A stretch of DNA of 64,000 nucleotides from Schaedlerella arabinosiphila (GTDB lineage: Bacteria > Bacillota > Clostridia > Lachnospirales > Lachnospiraceae). Of this stretch, positions 18,080 to 27,045 are shown piece by piece (position 1 is the stretch's first letter; each line of letters begins with the position of its first letter). The DNA lies in contig NZ_RHJS01000002.1 in assembly GCF_003885045.1 (NCBI RefSeq), positions 1,612,001-1,676,000 on the forward strand. The letters run 5' to 3'. Made by a program: the position numbers and the translations under genes. Below the pieces are notes generated by a model, which was not told the origin of the DNA, made no database searches, and saw only the letters and a program-made list of their open reading frames with translations.

Positions 18080-19114
18080 ATGGGAATTGTCATAGCGATA
18101 CTTTTGTTCAGTGCAATCGTCATCTTCCATGAGTTGGGACATTTTTTGCTGGCAAAGGCAAACAAAATACAAGTGGATGAATTTTCACTGGGTTTGGGCC
18201 CGACTTTGTTTGGAAAAGTAATCGGGGAAACAAAATTTTCTCTCAAGCTCCTTCCGTTCGGCGGGGCATGTATGATGGGAGAGGACGAGGCCGATGATAT
18301 GTCAGAGGGCAGCTTTAACAGCAAGCCTGTCTGGGCAAGGATCTCCGTCATCGCTGCAGGTCCCATATTCAACCTGATTCTGGCCTGGATACTCTGTGTG
18401 ATCCTGGTTGCCTGGGTGGGATACCGGGCTCCGGCAGTCGGGGAAGTGTCGGACGGCTACTCCGCCAAGGAGCAGGGCATACGGGCCGGCGACACGATCA
18501 CGGAGATTAACGGGAGGCGGATCTACCTCTGGAATGAGATCACCCTTGCCAACCTGATGAACACCGAAGGCGGAGAGATGGAGATTACCTATCTGCGCGG
18601 CGGGAAGGAAACCACGGTCGTTTTAGAACCCCGTGCCCTGGAAGGAGACCTGAATAAAAGGCTCGGCATCACCAGCACGGCGGAGTCTGTAAGGCCAGGT
18701 TTTTTTGGCTCCCTGCAGTACGGCGCCTATACGGTACGGTATTGGATCAATTATACGATTGAATGCCTGAAAATGCTGGTGGGCGGAAAGGTAGGCATCC
18801 AGGATATGTCCGGCCCGGTGGGGATCGTGGATGCGGTAGACGAGACTTACCAGAGCTCCAGATCCGCAGGAATCAAGATCCTGATACTCAATCTGATGAA
18901 TTTTGCCATTTTGCTGACCGCCAACCTGGGGATCATGAACCTGCTTCCCATCCCGGCACTGGACGGCGGGCGGCTGGTGTTTCTCTTCGTGGAAGCAGTG
19001 CGCGGGAAACGGGTGCCGCCGGAGAAGGAAGGCATGGTGCATTTCGCAGGGCTGGCAGTGCTGATGGTGCTGATGGTTGTGGTGATGTATAATGATATTA
19101 TGAGGCTGTTCTGA
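18080..19114 (+). CDS. rseP: RIP metalloprotease (site-2 protease) RseP
   Basis: An intramembrane zinc protease that releases membrane-bound regulators, including anti-sigma factors. It has 344 residues. The HELGH zinc motif lies in the first membrane segment (near residue 17), the PDZ domain spans about 120-200, and the second zinc-ligand motif NLLPIPALDGGR is in the C-terminal third, followed by a final membrane helix. The operon pyrH-frr-uppS-cdsA-dxr-rseP usually continues with ispG and polC; here it stops at a terminator and the polysaccharide locus begins. Confidence 0.96.
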   Translation: MGIVIAILLFSAIVIFHELGHFLLAKANKIQVDEFSLGLGPTLFGKVIGETKFSLKLLPFGGACMMGEDEADDMSEGSFNSKPVWARISVIAAGPIFNLILAWILCVILVAWVGYRAPAVGEVSDGYSAKEQGIRAGDTITEINGRRIYLWNEITLANLMNTEGGEMEITYLRGGKETTVVLEPRALEGDLNKRLGITSTAESVRPGFFGSLQYGAYTVRYWINYTIECLKMLVGGKVGIQDMSGPVGIVDAVDETYQSSRSAGIKILILNLMNFAILLTANLGIMNLLPIPALDGGRLVFLFVEAVRGKRVPPEKEGMVHFAGLAVLMVLMVVVMYNDIMRLF

Positions 19115-19150
19115 GGAAATTAGTGCGGGGAAACCTGGGAAATACAAAAG

Positions 19151-19176
19151 CTGGAAGTTAGAATTTCCAGTTTTTT
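19151..19176 (+). terminator. Terminator after rseP
   Basis: CTGGAA (19151-19156) pairs with TTCCAG (19165-19170), followed by six T. The stem is short. Confidence 0.65.
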
Positions 19177-19182
19177 ACGACA

Positions 19183-19392
19183 ATGAGTGGGGAAAAAACT
19201 ATGGTTTATTCCCCACTCATTTACATTCTTCATTCTAAGAAAAATCCAAATCAATTCACAAAAAATATCCGTTATCTATATAAAAACAACACAAATCAAA
19301 CATTATTTTCTGCAAATCACCGAAATCATATTAGCACATCGAACATTTTTTTTCAAGACCTTTTGGGGAATAAACCATAGTTATTTCCCCAC
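19183..19392. repeat. MITE-like inverted-repeat element between rseP and the polysaccharide locus
   Basis: A 26-base word at 19189-19214 returns inverted at 19365-19390 with one mismatch; the outer GTGGGG also matches. The left copy is itself a hairpin (ATGAGTGGGGAA / TTCCCCACTCAT, 19183-19194 / 19209-19220). The 150 bases between are AT-rich and show no gene I can support. It could be a small non-autonomous element with terminal inverted repeats, or a pair of operator-like sites for the locus. I see no clear target duplication. Confidence 0.6.
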
Positions 19393-19605
19393 ACGATTGC
19401 CCTGAAAATGCAGGATTTAAAGGGATTCTAAAACCGGGCGGCAGGAAAAAGAGCAGAAGCAGATGCACAGACAAATGCCACATAATCGGAATGTCTTTAT
19501 GGGCTGTCTTTGATTTTTTATGCCATATCCCGCAGCTTTGAGAGAAAGCCGGGCATCCTGTGGGCTGCCAGCCAGCAGAAATGCGAAGAAGCAAAGGAGC
19601 AGATG

Positions 19606-20112
19606 ATGTGGTATGTGATACAGACGAAAACAGGCCAGGAAGAACCCATGCGCCAGCGGGTGGAACGGATGCTTCCGGAGGATTCCTTTGAGGAATGCAA
19701 GATCCTGTATTACGTAAAAAAGAAGAAATACCTGGGAGAGTGGCATGAGGAGCGGGAGCGTCTTCTGCCCGGATATATGTTTTTGGTGACAGATGATCCA
19801 AAACCCGCAGGCGAAGCGCTTAACCGCATTACTGAGTATACAAGGCTTCTTGGAACCGGAAGTAAGTTTTGTCCGATCCGGCCGGAGGAGGAAGAACTGC
19901 TCATCCGGCTGACCAACGGGAAGGATGAAATCGGAATGTCCTACGGTGTGATCGAGAGCGGAATCTTAAAGGTTCGGTCCGGTGTGCTCACCGGAATGGA
20001 ATCCAGGATCAAGAAGATCGACCGCCATAAGCGAAAAGGATTTCTCAGCATGCGGCTGGATGACAAAGAAAAGCTGGTGGGCGTCGGCCTGGAAATCACG
20101 GAGAAGTCATAA
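19606..20112 (+). CDS. NusG-family (LoaP/UpxY-like) antiterminator, first copy
   Basis: A 168-residue NusG-like protein. It begins MWYVIQTKTGQEE, the standard NGN start, and has the LPGYMFLVTDD motif that contacts RNA polymerase. A KOW-like C-terminal domain begins near residue 120 (LKVRSGVLTGMESRIKKIDRHKRKG). Specialised NusG paralogs at the head of polysaccharide operons keep RNA polymerase reading through long gene sets. The ATG at 19606 is preferred over 19603 for spacing to AAAGGAGC. One base separates its stop from the next gene, a paralog of the same length, so the two are translationally coupled. Confidence 0.88.
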   Translation: MWYVIQTKTGQEEPMRQRVERMLPEDSFEECKILYYVKKKKYLGEWHEERERLLPGYMFLVTDDPKPAGEALNRITEYTRLLGTGSKFCPIRPEEEELLIRLTNGKDEIGMSYGVIESGILKVRSGVLTGMESRIKKIDRHKRKGFLSMRLDDKEKLVGVGLEITEKS

Positions 20113-20113
20113 T

Positions 20114-20620
20114 ATGTGGTATGTCATACAGGTCTATACCGGCCGGGAGCTGGAGATTGCCCGGCAGTGCCGCGAGAGAGTGATGATCGAAGGCGAGGAT
20201 GTATTTGTGCCGTTAGCGGAACGGTGGACGAAGATCCGCGGAGAGCGGACGCTGATCACATCCAGATTGTTTCCCGGGTATGTGTTTATTGAGACGGATC
20301 AGATCGAAGATTTTCATAGGCGCTTAAACCGGATCTATGCGATGACGAAGGTGCTCAGAACCGGAGAAGCCATGACACCCATCCATCCGGAAGAGGAAGC
20401 GTATCTGAGGAGGCTTGGCGGAGACGGGCATGTGGTGAAATATTCGGAAGGATATATGGAAGGGCAGAAGCTGGTAGTAACTTCCGGGCCTCTGAAAGAT
20501 TTTGAAGGAAAGGTGAAGAAGATCCTGCGGCATAAGAGGCTGGTGGTGATGGAGGTTCCATTACTTGGACAGGCTGTGGAAGTGACGCTGGGGCTGGGGG
20601 TTGTGGAGAAAAAGGAATAA
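20114..20620 (+). CDS. NusG-family (LoaP-like) antiterminator, second copy
   Basis: Also 168 residues, with the NGN domain starting MWYVIQVYTGRELE, the polymerase-contact motif LFPGYVFIETD and a clear KOW motif (VTSGPLKDFEGKVKKILRHKR). It is closer to described LoaP proteins than the first copy, which has an extra-charged NGN domain. A tandem pair suggests either a heterodimer-like division of labour or an UpxY/UpxZ-style arrangement in which one copy antagonises the other; both are inference. The 236 bases up to the next gene form the likely leader of the polysaccharide operon. Confidence 0.9.
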   Translation: MWYVIQVYTGRELEIARQCRERVMIEGEDVFVPLAERWTKIRGERTLITSRLFPGYVFIETDQIEDFHRRLNRIYAMTKVLRTGEAMTPIHPEEEAYLRRLGGDGHVVKYSEGYMEGQKLVVTSGPLKDFEGKVKKILRHKRLVVMEVPLLGQAVEVTLGLGVVEKKE

Positions 20621-20856
20621 AAAAATGTTCGTTTGACTTTCCGGGAAAAAATTCCAGAGACAGGTTTTGGTATAGAGTGGGTTTTATATATGAAATTACC
20701 GAACGCATTTGACGTTTCGCGCGCTGTGCATGAGGTGATGGACACAGTGGGATCAGATTCAGAATCAAAAAATTCTGAAATGGCGAAGCATGTCCTTTTT
20801 TTGGTTAAAAAGAAAAAAAGCTTAAATACGTTTTTTGGCAGATAGGGTGGTACATC

Positions 20857-22611
20857 GTGGAAAAAAAAGATGGGAAAAATACCGTCAGAAATTTAATAAT
20901 GTCAGGTGCGGTTTTGTCTGGATTGTATACAATAATACACTTCATGGCAAAAAAAAGGATTCGTTCGGAAGAAATTGATGAAGGAAATCCATATCTTGCT
21001 TCGCAGGACAGTCTTGGTGAGGTGCATAGAACACCAGATTGTGTTTCCGGTTTTTATGAGAACTCTGTGAAACCTTTGCTGGACAAAATCTTGGCATTTG
21101 CAGGTCTGGCTGTACTTTCCCCGGTTTTTGTCTTGATATCACTGGCCGTATACATGGACGATCCGGGGCCTGTTTTTTTTACACAGAAGCGTGTGGGAAA
21201 GGATAAACATTTCTTTGCGCTGCATAAATTCAGGTCCATGAAGATGTCCGCGCCCCATGACGTTCCGACGCACCAGCTTTCTGATCCGGAACAATATATC
21301 ACAAAAGTGGGAAAATTTCTGCGGAGAACAAGCCTGGATGAACTTCCTCAGATCTGGGATATTTTCTGCGGAAAAATGAGTGTGATCGGCCCCAGGCCGG
21401 CGCTGTGGAATCAGGAGGATCTTGTGGAGCAAAGAGAACTCTATGATGCAAATTCGGTCCTGCCCGGTCTTACGGGGCTGGCCCAGATCAAAGGCAGGGA
21501 TGAGCTGGAGATCACAGATAAAGCGAAATTAGATGGTGAATATGTGAAGATTTTGAGACAGGGCGGATTTAAGGCCCTGTTTTTTGATGTAAAATGTTTT
21601 GCCGAAACGATTCAGAGTGTATGGAACTCTGACGGTGTAGTGGAAGGCGGTACGGGAGAAAAGAACAGGAGATGTGCTGTGGAAGAATTTGAGAAAATAA
21701 GTACAGAGAAACACCGCAGGTTAGGCAAAACGGATATCAGCCTTTCACCTCTCGGATTCGGATGCGCCAGTGTTTGGGGGAAGGATATGATCTCTGACCA
21801 GCAGGCACAGGATTTGTTTGAAAAGGCTTATGAATTGGGAATCACATATTTTGATACCGGACACAGCTATGGAAATGCTGAAGAGCGTATAGGAAAGATT
21901 TTAAAAACATCGGAGATTGTCAAACGGGAGAAGATTGTGATTTCTACGAAATTCGGCACCCGGAATGTAAACGGCAGGCTGGTTCATGATGTCTCTCCGG
22001 AATGGATTCGGGAAAGTGTGGATATGAGTCTTGGCCGTATGGGGATCTCTTACATAGACTGTCTGCAGATCCACGGTCCGCAGATCAGCGATTTTACAGA
22101 AGAACTGTACGGTGTTTTGGAGGAACTGAAAGAACAGGGAATCGTGAGGGCTGTCGGAGCAAATTCTTTTGATACTGAAGTCCTGGAATTTATCTGCAGG
22201 GAAAAGCGGCTCGATTTTGTTATGCTGGATTATAACATTATGCGCCGGGACAGGGAGGAATTGATACAAAGGCTGTATGATAACGGCATAGGTGTAGTGG
22301 CCGGAGCGGCACTGGCCGAATCCCTTTATTCCAATCGTGTATTTAAGATCCGCGGAAAAAAGGATATCTGGTATCTCGCACGGGCGATGAAAAATTTCCG
22401 GAAGCAGCTTTTTGGCGGGTGGAAATACAGATTTATCAACCAAGTGGACGGCGTGTCCGGATCTCAGATCGCACTTGGGTATGTGCTGGATAATCCGCTG
22501 ATTTCCTCTGCGGTCTTCGGAACGACAACGATGCGGCATCTGGAAGAAAATGCGGGAGCAGTTGGGGTTGAGATGCCGGCAGGGGTGTTGGAGAGGATTC
22601 GGTCAATATAA
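20857..22611 (+). CDS. Phosphoglycosyl transferase fused to an aldo-keto reductase
   Basis: One uninterrupted 584-residue frame holds two enzymes. Residues about 65-265 are a monotopic phosphoglycosyl transferase (bacterial sugar transferase). It has a hydrophobic re-entrant helix, then FFTQKRVGKD, LHKFRSMK, TSLDELPQIWDIF, MSVIGPRPAL and VLPGLTGLAQIKGRDEL. It would place the first sugar phosphate on undecaprenyl phosphate. Residues about 285-584 are an aldo-keto reductase with the full catalytic set: YFDTGHSYG (Asp, Tyr), VISTKFGT (Lys) and CLQIHGP (His). The reductase may make or modify the sugar handed to the transferase. The GTG at 20857 is preceded by AGGGTGG. The fusion is real in this sequence: there is no stop or frame change in the linker. 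Confidence 0.9.
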   Translation: MEKKDGKNTVRNLIMSGAVLSGLYTIIHFMAKKRIRSEEIDEGNPYLASQDSLGEVHRTPDCVSGFYENSVKPLLDKILAFAGLAVLSPVFVLISLAVYMDDPGPVFFTQKRVGKDKHFFALHKFRSMKMSAPHDVPTHQLSDPEQYITKVGKFLRRTSLDELPQIWDIFCGKMSVIGPRPALWNQEDLVEQRELYDANSVLPGLTGLAQIKGRDELEITDKAKLDGEYVKILRQGGFKALFFDVKCFAETIQSVWNSDGVVEGGTGEKNRRCAVEEFEKISTEKHRRLGKTDISLSPLGFGCASVWGKDMISDQQAQDLFEKAYELGITYFDTGHSYGNAEERIGKILKTSEIVKREKIVISTKFGTRNVNGRLVHDVSPEWIRESVDMSLGRMGISYIDCLQIHGPQISDFTEELYGVLEELKEQGIVRAVGANSFDTEVLEFICREKRLDFVMLDYNIMRRDREELIQRLYDNGIGVVAGAALAESLYSNRVFKIRGKKDIWYLARAMKNFRKQLFGGWKYRFINQVDGVSGSQIALGYVLDNPLISSAVFGTTTMRHLEENAGAVGVEMPAGVLERIRSI

Positions 22612-22636
22612 ATAGAAAAAGTCAGGTGGTTCAGAT

Positions 22637-23485
22637 TTGAAAATTTTAGTTACAGGTGCAAATGGATATTTGGGAAAAGGTGTTGTAAAACAGCTTTTAG
22701 ATGATGGGATGCATGTAATTGCTACGGATTTTAGAGATAATTTGATTGACAAAAGAGCGGAGATAAAAACTGCAGATTTGTTCCATCTTCAAGATCCCTA
22801 TTCATATTTTTCATGCCCGGATGTGCTTCTGCATATGGCTTGGAGGGATGGCTTTGTCCATAATTCTGTAAACCATATTCATGATCTGCCCAGCCATTAT
22901 GAATTTATACGAACCATGATAGAAGGCGGAGTAAAACGCGCGGCAGTTATGGGGTCCATGCATGAGGTGGGATTCTTTGAAGGGAGCATTAATGAATCTA
23001 CGCCCTGCAATCCACAGAGTCTGTATGGGATCAGTAAAAATGCACTCAGAAGACTTGTGGAGCTGAAATGCAGAGAATGCGGAACTGTATTTCAGTGGCT
23101 GAGAGGATTTTATATAGTAGGAAACACAGCGGACGGGTGTTCCATATTTTCCAAAATTGTGCAGGCAGTTCGTGCCGGAAATCAGGAATTTCCGTTTACA
23201 ATGGGACTGAACCAGTTTGATTTCCTGGATTATGATGTATTCTGTAAATATGTGGCAGATACAGTTGAACAGGGGCGGGTTGACGGAGTTATAAATATCT
23301 GTTCGGGACGTCCGGAGAAACTATCCGACCGTGTGGAACGGTTCATTCATGAGAACCAGTTTAAAATCGTATTGAAATACGGGGCATTTCCGGACAGACC
23401 ATATGATTCCAAAGCTATATGGGGGGATGATTTAAGAATCCAAAATATTGAAAAAGAAAAGGAATTTAAAAATGTCTGTGAGTGA
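22637..23485 (+). CDS. NAD(P)-dependent sugar epimerase/dehydratase
   Basis: A 282-residue short-chain dehydrogenase of the extended type with the nucleotide-binding motif ILVTGANGYLGKG at the N terminus. The active-site Tyr-Lys pair is seen as LYGISKNALRR near residue 133. It probably makes a nucleotide-sugar precursor for the polysaccharide; the substrate cannot be read from sequence. A TTG start at 22637 follows AGGTGG. From this gene onward the base composition becomes AT-rich. Confidence 0.87.
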   Translation: MKILVTGANGYLGKGVVKQLLDDGMHVIATDFRDNLIDKRAEIKTADLFHLQDPYSYFSCPDVLLHMAWRDGFVHNSVNHIHDLPSHYEFIRTMIEGGVKRAAVMGSMHEVGFFEGSINESTPCNPQSLYGISKNALRRLVELKCRECGTVFQWLRGFYIVGNTADGCSIFSKIVQAVRAGNQEFPFTMGLNQFDFLDYDVFCKYVADTVEQGRVDGVINICSGRPEKLSDRVERFIHENQFKIVLKYGAFPDRPYDSKAIWGDDLRIQNIEKEKEFKNVCE

Positions 23486-24494
23486 GGCAAAAAGGAAAGG
23501 GCTGACAGGGAAGAAAATTTTATTCTTCTCTCCAGCCTTTTTTGGGTATGAGGATAAAATAAAGAATAAAATGCTGGAATTAGGGGCAGAGGTAGATTCC
23601 TATGATGTGAGGTCTGTAGTCAGTGCATTTGAACGCTCCGTACTAAAGATGAACCAAAATATTTTTAAGCGCAGAACAGAGAAGTATTATGCAAAAATAT
23701 TGTCTGGGATTAAAACGAAAAAATACGACTATGTGTTTTTTATAAAATGTGACATGCCTACGGAGCGCATTTTGAAGATCTTTCGAAAATGTTTTAAAAA
23801 TGCAAAATTTTGTCTGCATATGTGGGATTCAATCGAAAATATACCGGGAATTGAAAATAAATTTAAGTATTTTGACTTTATCAGCAGCTTTGATCGTTTA
23901 GATTGCGAAACATATCCGGAGCTGCATTTTAGACCTCTGTACTTCTGTGATGAATACAGAAGAGAAGAAAAAAGAACGGAAGAATATGACTATGATCTTT
24001 GTTTCATAGGAACAATCCATTCTGACAGGTGGAAGATTCTAAAAGAATTGAAACGACAGTCAGAAGAGAAAAATCTTCGCATATTTTATTATCCTTATCT
24101 CCAAAGTAAATTTATTTATTATTTTTATCGTTTTATAAAACCAGAGTTTTGGGATTCAACTATAGATGAATTTTATTTTGAAAAACTATCCGGTGATATG
24201 ATTTCTAAAAAAGTGGATAAGTCAAAAATCGTAATCGATATCCAGCATCCCAGACAGAACGGACTGACAATCCGTACAATCGAAATGATAGGTATGAATA
24301 AGAAGATGATTACAACAAATCAGGATATCCGGAATTATGATTTTTATAATCCGGAAAATATCTGCATTCTTAATAGAAGGAAACCTGCTTTGAATATGAA
24401 TTTTAAATCGGATTATATGACTCTGGATAAGGCGCTTTATAATAAATACTCACTTGAATCTTGGATATACGAGGTGCTGGGAAATGAGAAATAA
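23472..24494 (+). CDS. Putative GT-B glycosyltransferase (CgeB-like)
   Basis: A 340-residue protein that opens with GKKILFFSPAFFGYEDKIKNKM. Its C-terminal half has the GT-B nucleotide-sugar pattern (IDIQHPRQNGLTIRTIEMIGMNKKM, then ITTNQDIRNYDFY). This resembles CgeB-like and related capsule glycosyltransferases; the donor and acceptor are unknown. It overlaps the previous gene by 14 bases and the next by 11, so it sits inside one transcript. The ATG at 23472 is preferred over 23448. Confidence 0.7.
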   Translation: MSVSEAKRKGLTGKKILFFSPAFFGYEDKIKNKMLELGAEVDSYDVRSVVSAFERSVLKMNQNIFKRRTEKYYAKILSGIKTKKYDYVFFIKCDMPTERILKIFRKCFKNAKFCLHMWDSIENIPGIENKFKYFDFISSFDRLDCETYPELHFRPLYFCDEYRREEKRTEEYDYDLCFIGTIHSDRWKILKELKRQSEEKNLRIFYYPYLQSKFIYYFYRFIKPEFWDSTIDEFYFEKLSGDMISKKVDKSKIVIDIQHPRQNGLTIRTIEMIGMNKKMITTNQDIRNYDFYNPENICILNRRKPALNMNFKSDYMTLDKALYNKYSLESWIYEVLGNEK

Positions 24495-25074
24495 ATATAC
24501 CTTCAGCGAATTTTTAAAAACAGTATATTCTCTTATGCTGACTAAGCTGACGATACCGCAGGCTCGATTGATCAGGCGGCCTGTTTATATTCGGGGAGGA
24601 ATGTTTGTGGGAGGCAGAAATTTGACAACGGGCCGTTGCTGCAGATTTGATCTTTCAGCAAAAAAACAGACATTAACTATAGGAGTTGATTGCGAAATCG
24701 GTGATTATACTCATATTGTAGCTCATGAGAGAGTAAAAATCGGAAACAATGTCCTGTCTGCTTCGAAGGTATTTATCAGTGATACAAATCACGGTTGTTA
24801 TAAAGGAGAAGATTCAGATCCCCCTGCAATATCCCCGAATAAAAGGAGGATTGTAACAGAACCAGTAAAAATTGGTAATAATGTCTGGATTGGTGAAAAT
24901 GCTGTGATTATGGCAGGAAGTGATATAGGAGATGGATGCATTATAGGAGCGAATGCAGTCGTAAAGGGAAGTTTCCCGGAAAATAGCATGATTGCCGGCG
25001 TTCCTGCCAAAATCATTAAAGTATATGATTCATCCACTGGAAGTTGGATAAAAAGGGAGTATAGCAATGATTAG
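24484..25074 (+). CDS. Hexapeptide-repeat acyltransferase (LbH, WcaF/CysE-like)
   Basis: A 196-residue left-handed beta-helix acyltransferase. Hexapeptide repeats run from about residue 60 (VKIGNNVLSASKVFISDTNHG) through VKIGNNVWIGENAVIMAGSDIGDGCIIGANAVV to the end motif NSMIAGVPAKIIK. It carries the xapT-type histidine motif DTNHG. It likely O- or N-acetylates a sugar of the repeat unit in the cytoplasm. The start at 24484 overlaps the preceding gene. Confidence 0.92.
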   Translation: MRNKYTFSEFLKTVYSLMLTKLTIPQARLIRRPVYIRGGMFVGGRNLTTGRCCRFDLSAKKQTLTIGVDCEIGDYTHIVAHERVKIGNNVLSASKVFISDTNHGCYKGEDSDPPAISPNKRRIVTEPVKIGNNVWIGENAVIMAGSDIGDGCIIGANAVVKGSFPENSMIAGVPAKIIKVYDSSTGSWIKREYSND

Positions 25075-25876
25075 TGTTGTGATTCCAATGTACAATAGCA
25101 AAGACACCATTTTCGATAGTATTGATTCTATAATTAACCAATCCAGATATGATCTGATAAGGGAAATTATTGTTGTAGATGATGGATCAACAGATGGAAG
25201 CAGCCAATTTGTTTCGGAACATTATGCCGAGAATAAGAAGATAAAAGTAATCAGGAAGAAAAACGGAGGGGTCTCATCAGCAAGAAACGCAGGGATTCAA
25301 TCTGCACTATCGGAATGGATTGCTTTTTTAGATTCTGATGATATTTGGCTTGATGAGAAGATAAGAGTACAGTGGGAAGCAGTGACCGCACATCCCGAAA
25401 TTATGTTTATCGGCAGCAATCGGAATAAGGAGAATATCCATTGGGGAAGAAAATATGATGATAAAAGGAAAATATATTCGATTGATTTAACGCATTTGTT
25501 GATTAAAAATTGGCCGTCACCGTCTTCTGTTCTGATAAAAAAAGAACTATTGAGTATTACAGGATTATATGATGAAAGTATGCACTATGCAGAAGAGGGA
25601 GATTTATGGAATCGGATTGCAATACTAAATGAATTATATTATATAGCAGATATTTATATTATAACAGGAGCCCAGAAGATATCATTTGGAGAAAGCGGGC
25701 TATCAGCTAATTTGAAAAAAATGTATCAAGGCAATATAAGAAATATAAAATTATTAAAAGAGAGAAATAAAATATCGTTTAAATTTTATATATTTTTAAG
25801 AATTTTTTATGGAATTAAACAAATCAGGAGAATTGTAATCATAAAATGGATAACAAAATTTCGAAAGAAAAAATAA
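25067..25876 (+). CDS. Family 2 glycosyltransferase
   Basis: A 269-residue GT-A enzyme. It has SVVIPMYNSKDTI at the N terminus, VVDDGSTDGS near residue 38, NGGVSSARNAGIQ near 67, and the metal-binding FLDSDD near 87. It adds one sugar to the lipid-linked repeat unit. It overlaps the previous gene by 8 bases. Confidence 0.92.
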   Translation: MISVVIPMYNSKDTIFDSIDSIINQSRYDLIREIIVVDDGSTDGSSQFVSEHYAENKKIKVIRKKNGGVSSARNAGIQSALSEWIAFLDSDDIWLDEKIRVQWEAVTAHPEIMFIGSNRNKENIHWGRKYDDKRKIYSIDLTHLLIKNWPSPSSVLIKKELLSITGLYDESMHYAEEGDLWNRIAILNELYYIADIYIITGAQKISFGESGLSANLKKMYQGNIRNIKLLKERNKISFKFYIFLRIFYGIKQIRRIVIIKWITKFRKKK

Positions 25877-26967
25877 AAATTTTGCATGTAATAGGAACAT
25901 TGCAAATTGGAGGGGCAGAAAATACCGCAATGAATTGTTTTAGATTCATTGATAGAGATAAATACAGTGTAGATTATCTTGTATACGATAATGAGAATAG
26001 CCCATATACAAAAGAAGTTATTGAGCTGGGGGGAAGAGTAATCCGAAAAAATGTATTACATAATAGAGTCTATTTACAAAAAGTATTAATGGATGTAATG
26101 AAAGATTATGGGCCTTATGATATTGTTCATTCGCATCTTATGTTTCATAATGGGTATGTCATGAGAGCGGCAAAAAGATGTAATATAAAAAAAAGAATCA
26201 GTATGGCACATTCTACAAGTGATGGACGTTGTAAGCTCTCTATTTTGTCTTTCATATATAGAACATATATGAGAAGCATAATCAGAAGAAATGCAACACA
26301 ATATCTGGCCTGTGGGAAAAAATCAGGGGAGTATCTTTACGGAAAAAAATTTTTTGCAAAAAAAGGAAGCATAATTAAAAATCGGATTGATGTAAAAAAA
26401 TTTGCTTATAATAAGGAGATGCAAGTTTCTTTAAGAAAACAGCTTAATATGGATAACGAAGTAGTATTTCTTATTGTAGGACATTTGATTCCATTAAAGA
26501 ATCATTTGTTTGCTTTTCAAGTCTTTAAAGCTATTAAAAATGAAATTCCGAAAAGTAAGATAATCGTTTTGGGGGACGGGGATGAAAAAAATAAATTGGA
26601 AGAGTGGGTTGCCCAAAATAACCTGAATACGGATATTATTTTTTGCGGAAATGTAAAAAATGTAAATGAATATATGATTGCAGCCGATTTTCTATTTATG
26701 CCTTCACTCTATGAGGGATTTCCGGTGACCCTGGTTGAAGCTCAATCAGCAGGTTTAATGTGTTTTGTTTCTGATCATATAACAAAGGAAATAAAACTAA
26801 CTAATTTAGTTCGCTTTATTTCAATTGACGAAGGAATAGACCCTTGGGTAAGAGAGATAAAAAGATGTTTGCATTATACCAGAGAAAATAAAATAGATGC
26901 CATAATTAATCAGAATTATGATCTCTCAGATTTAGGAGATGAATTAGAAAGATTATATCAAATATAA
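25846..26967 (+). CDS. Family 4 glycosyltransferase
   Basis: A 373-residue GT-B enzyme. ILHVIGTLQIGGAENTAMN at the N terminus and IVLGDGDEKNKLEEW plus MPSLYEGFPVTLVEAQSAGL at the C terminus match the GT4 donor site (E-X7-E pattern). It overlaps the preceding gene by 31 bases. Confidence 0.93.
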   Translation: MDNKISKEKIKILHVIGTLQIGGAENTAMNCFRFIDRDKYSVDYLVYDNENSPYTKEVIELGGRVIRKNVLHNRVYLQKVLMDVMKDYGPYDIVHSHLMFHNGYVMRAAKRCNIKKRISMAHSTSDGRCKLSILSFIYRTYMRSIIRRNATQYLACGKKSGEYLYGKKFFAKKGSIIKNRIDVKKFAYNKEMQVSLRKQLNMDNEVVFLIVGHLIPLKNHLFAFQVFKAIKNEIPKSKIIVLGDGDEKNKLEEWVAQNNLNTDIIFCGNVKNVNEYMIAADFLFMPSLYEGFPVTLVEAQSAGLMCFVSDHITKEIKLTNLVRFISIDEGIDPWVREIKRCLHYTRENKIDAIINQNYDLSDLGDELERLYQI

Positions 26968-27045
26968 GAAGTAGCAACATTATAATCTTAATAATAGTAT
27001 TTATCAAAAAAGGGTATTTAAAACGAAAGAAATAAGGATGGGAAA

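Noticed and set aside
19183..19405. Short open frames inside the inverted-repeat element
   Set aside because: AT-rich, no ribosome site, no conserved features.
20691..20845. Possible 51-residue leader peptide before the priming transferase gene
   Set aside because: No convincing ribosome site and Lys/Ser-rich random-looking content; kept only as a leader region.
20844..20857. AGGGTGGTACATCG resembles the T-box antiterminator core
   Set aside because: It matches 12 of 14 positions but lies at the ribosome site of a polysaccharide gene, with no specifier stem, no terminator and no amino-acid gene downstream.
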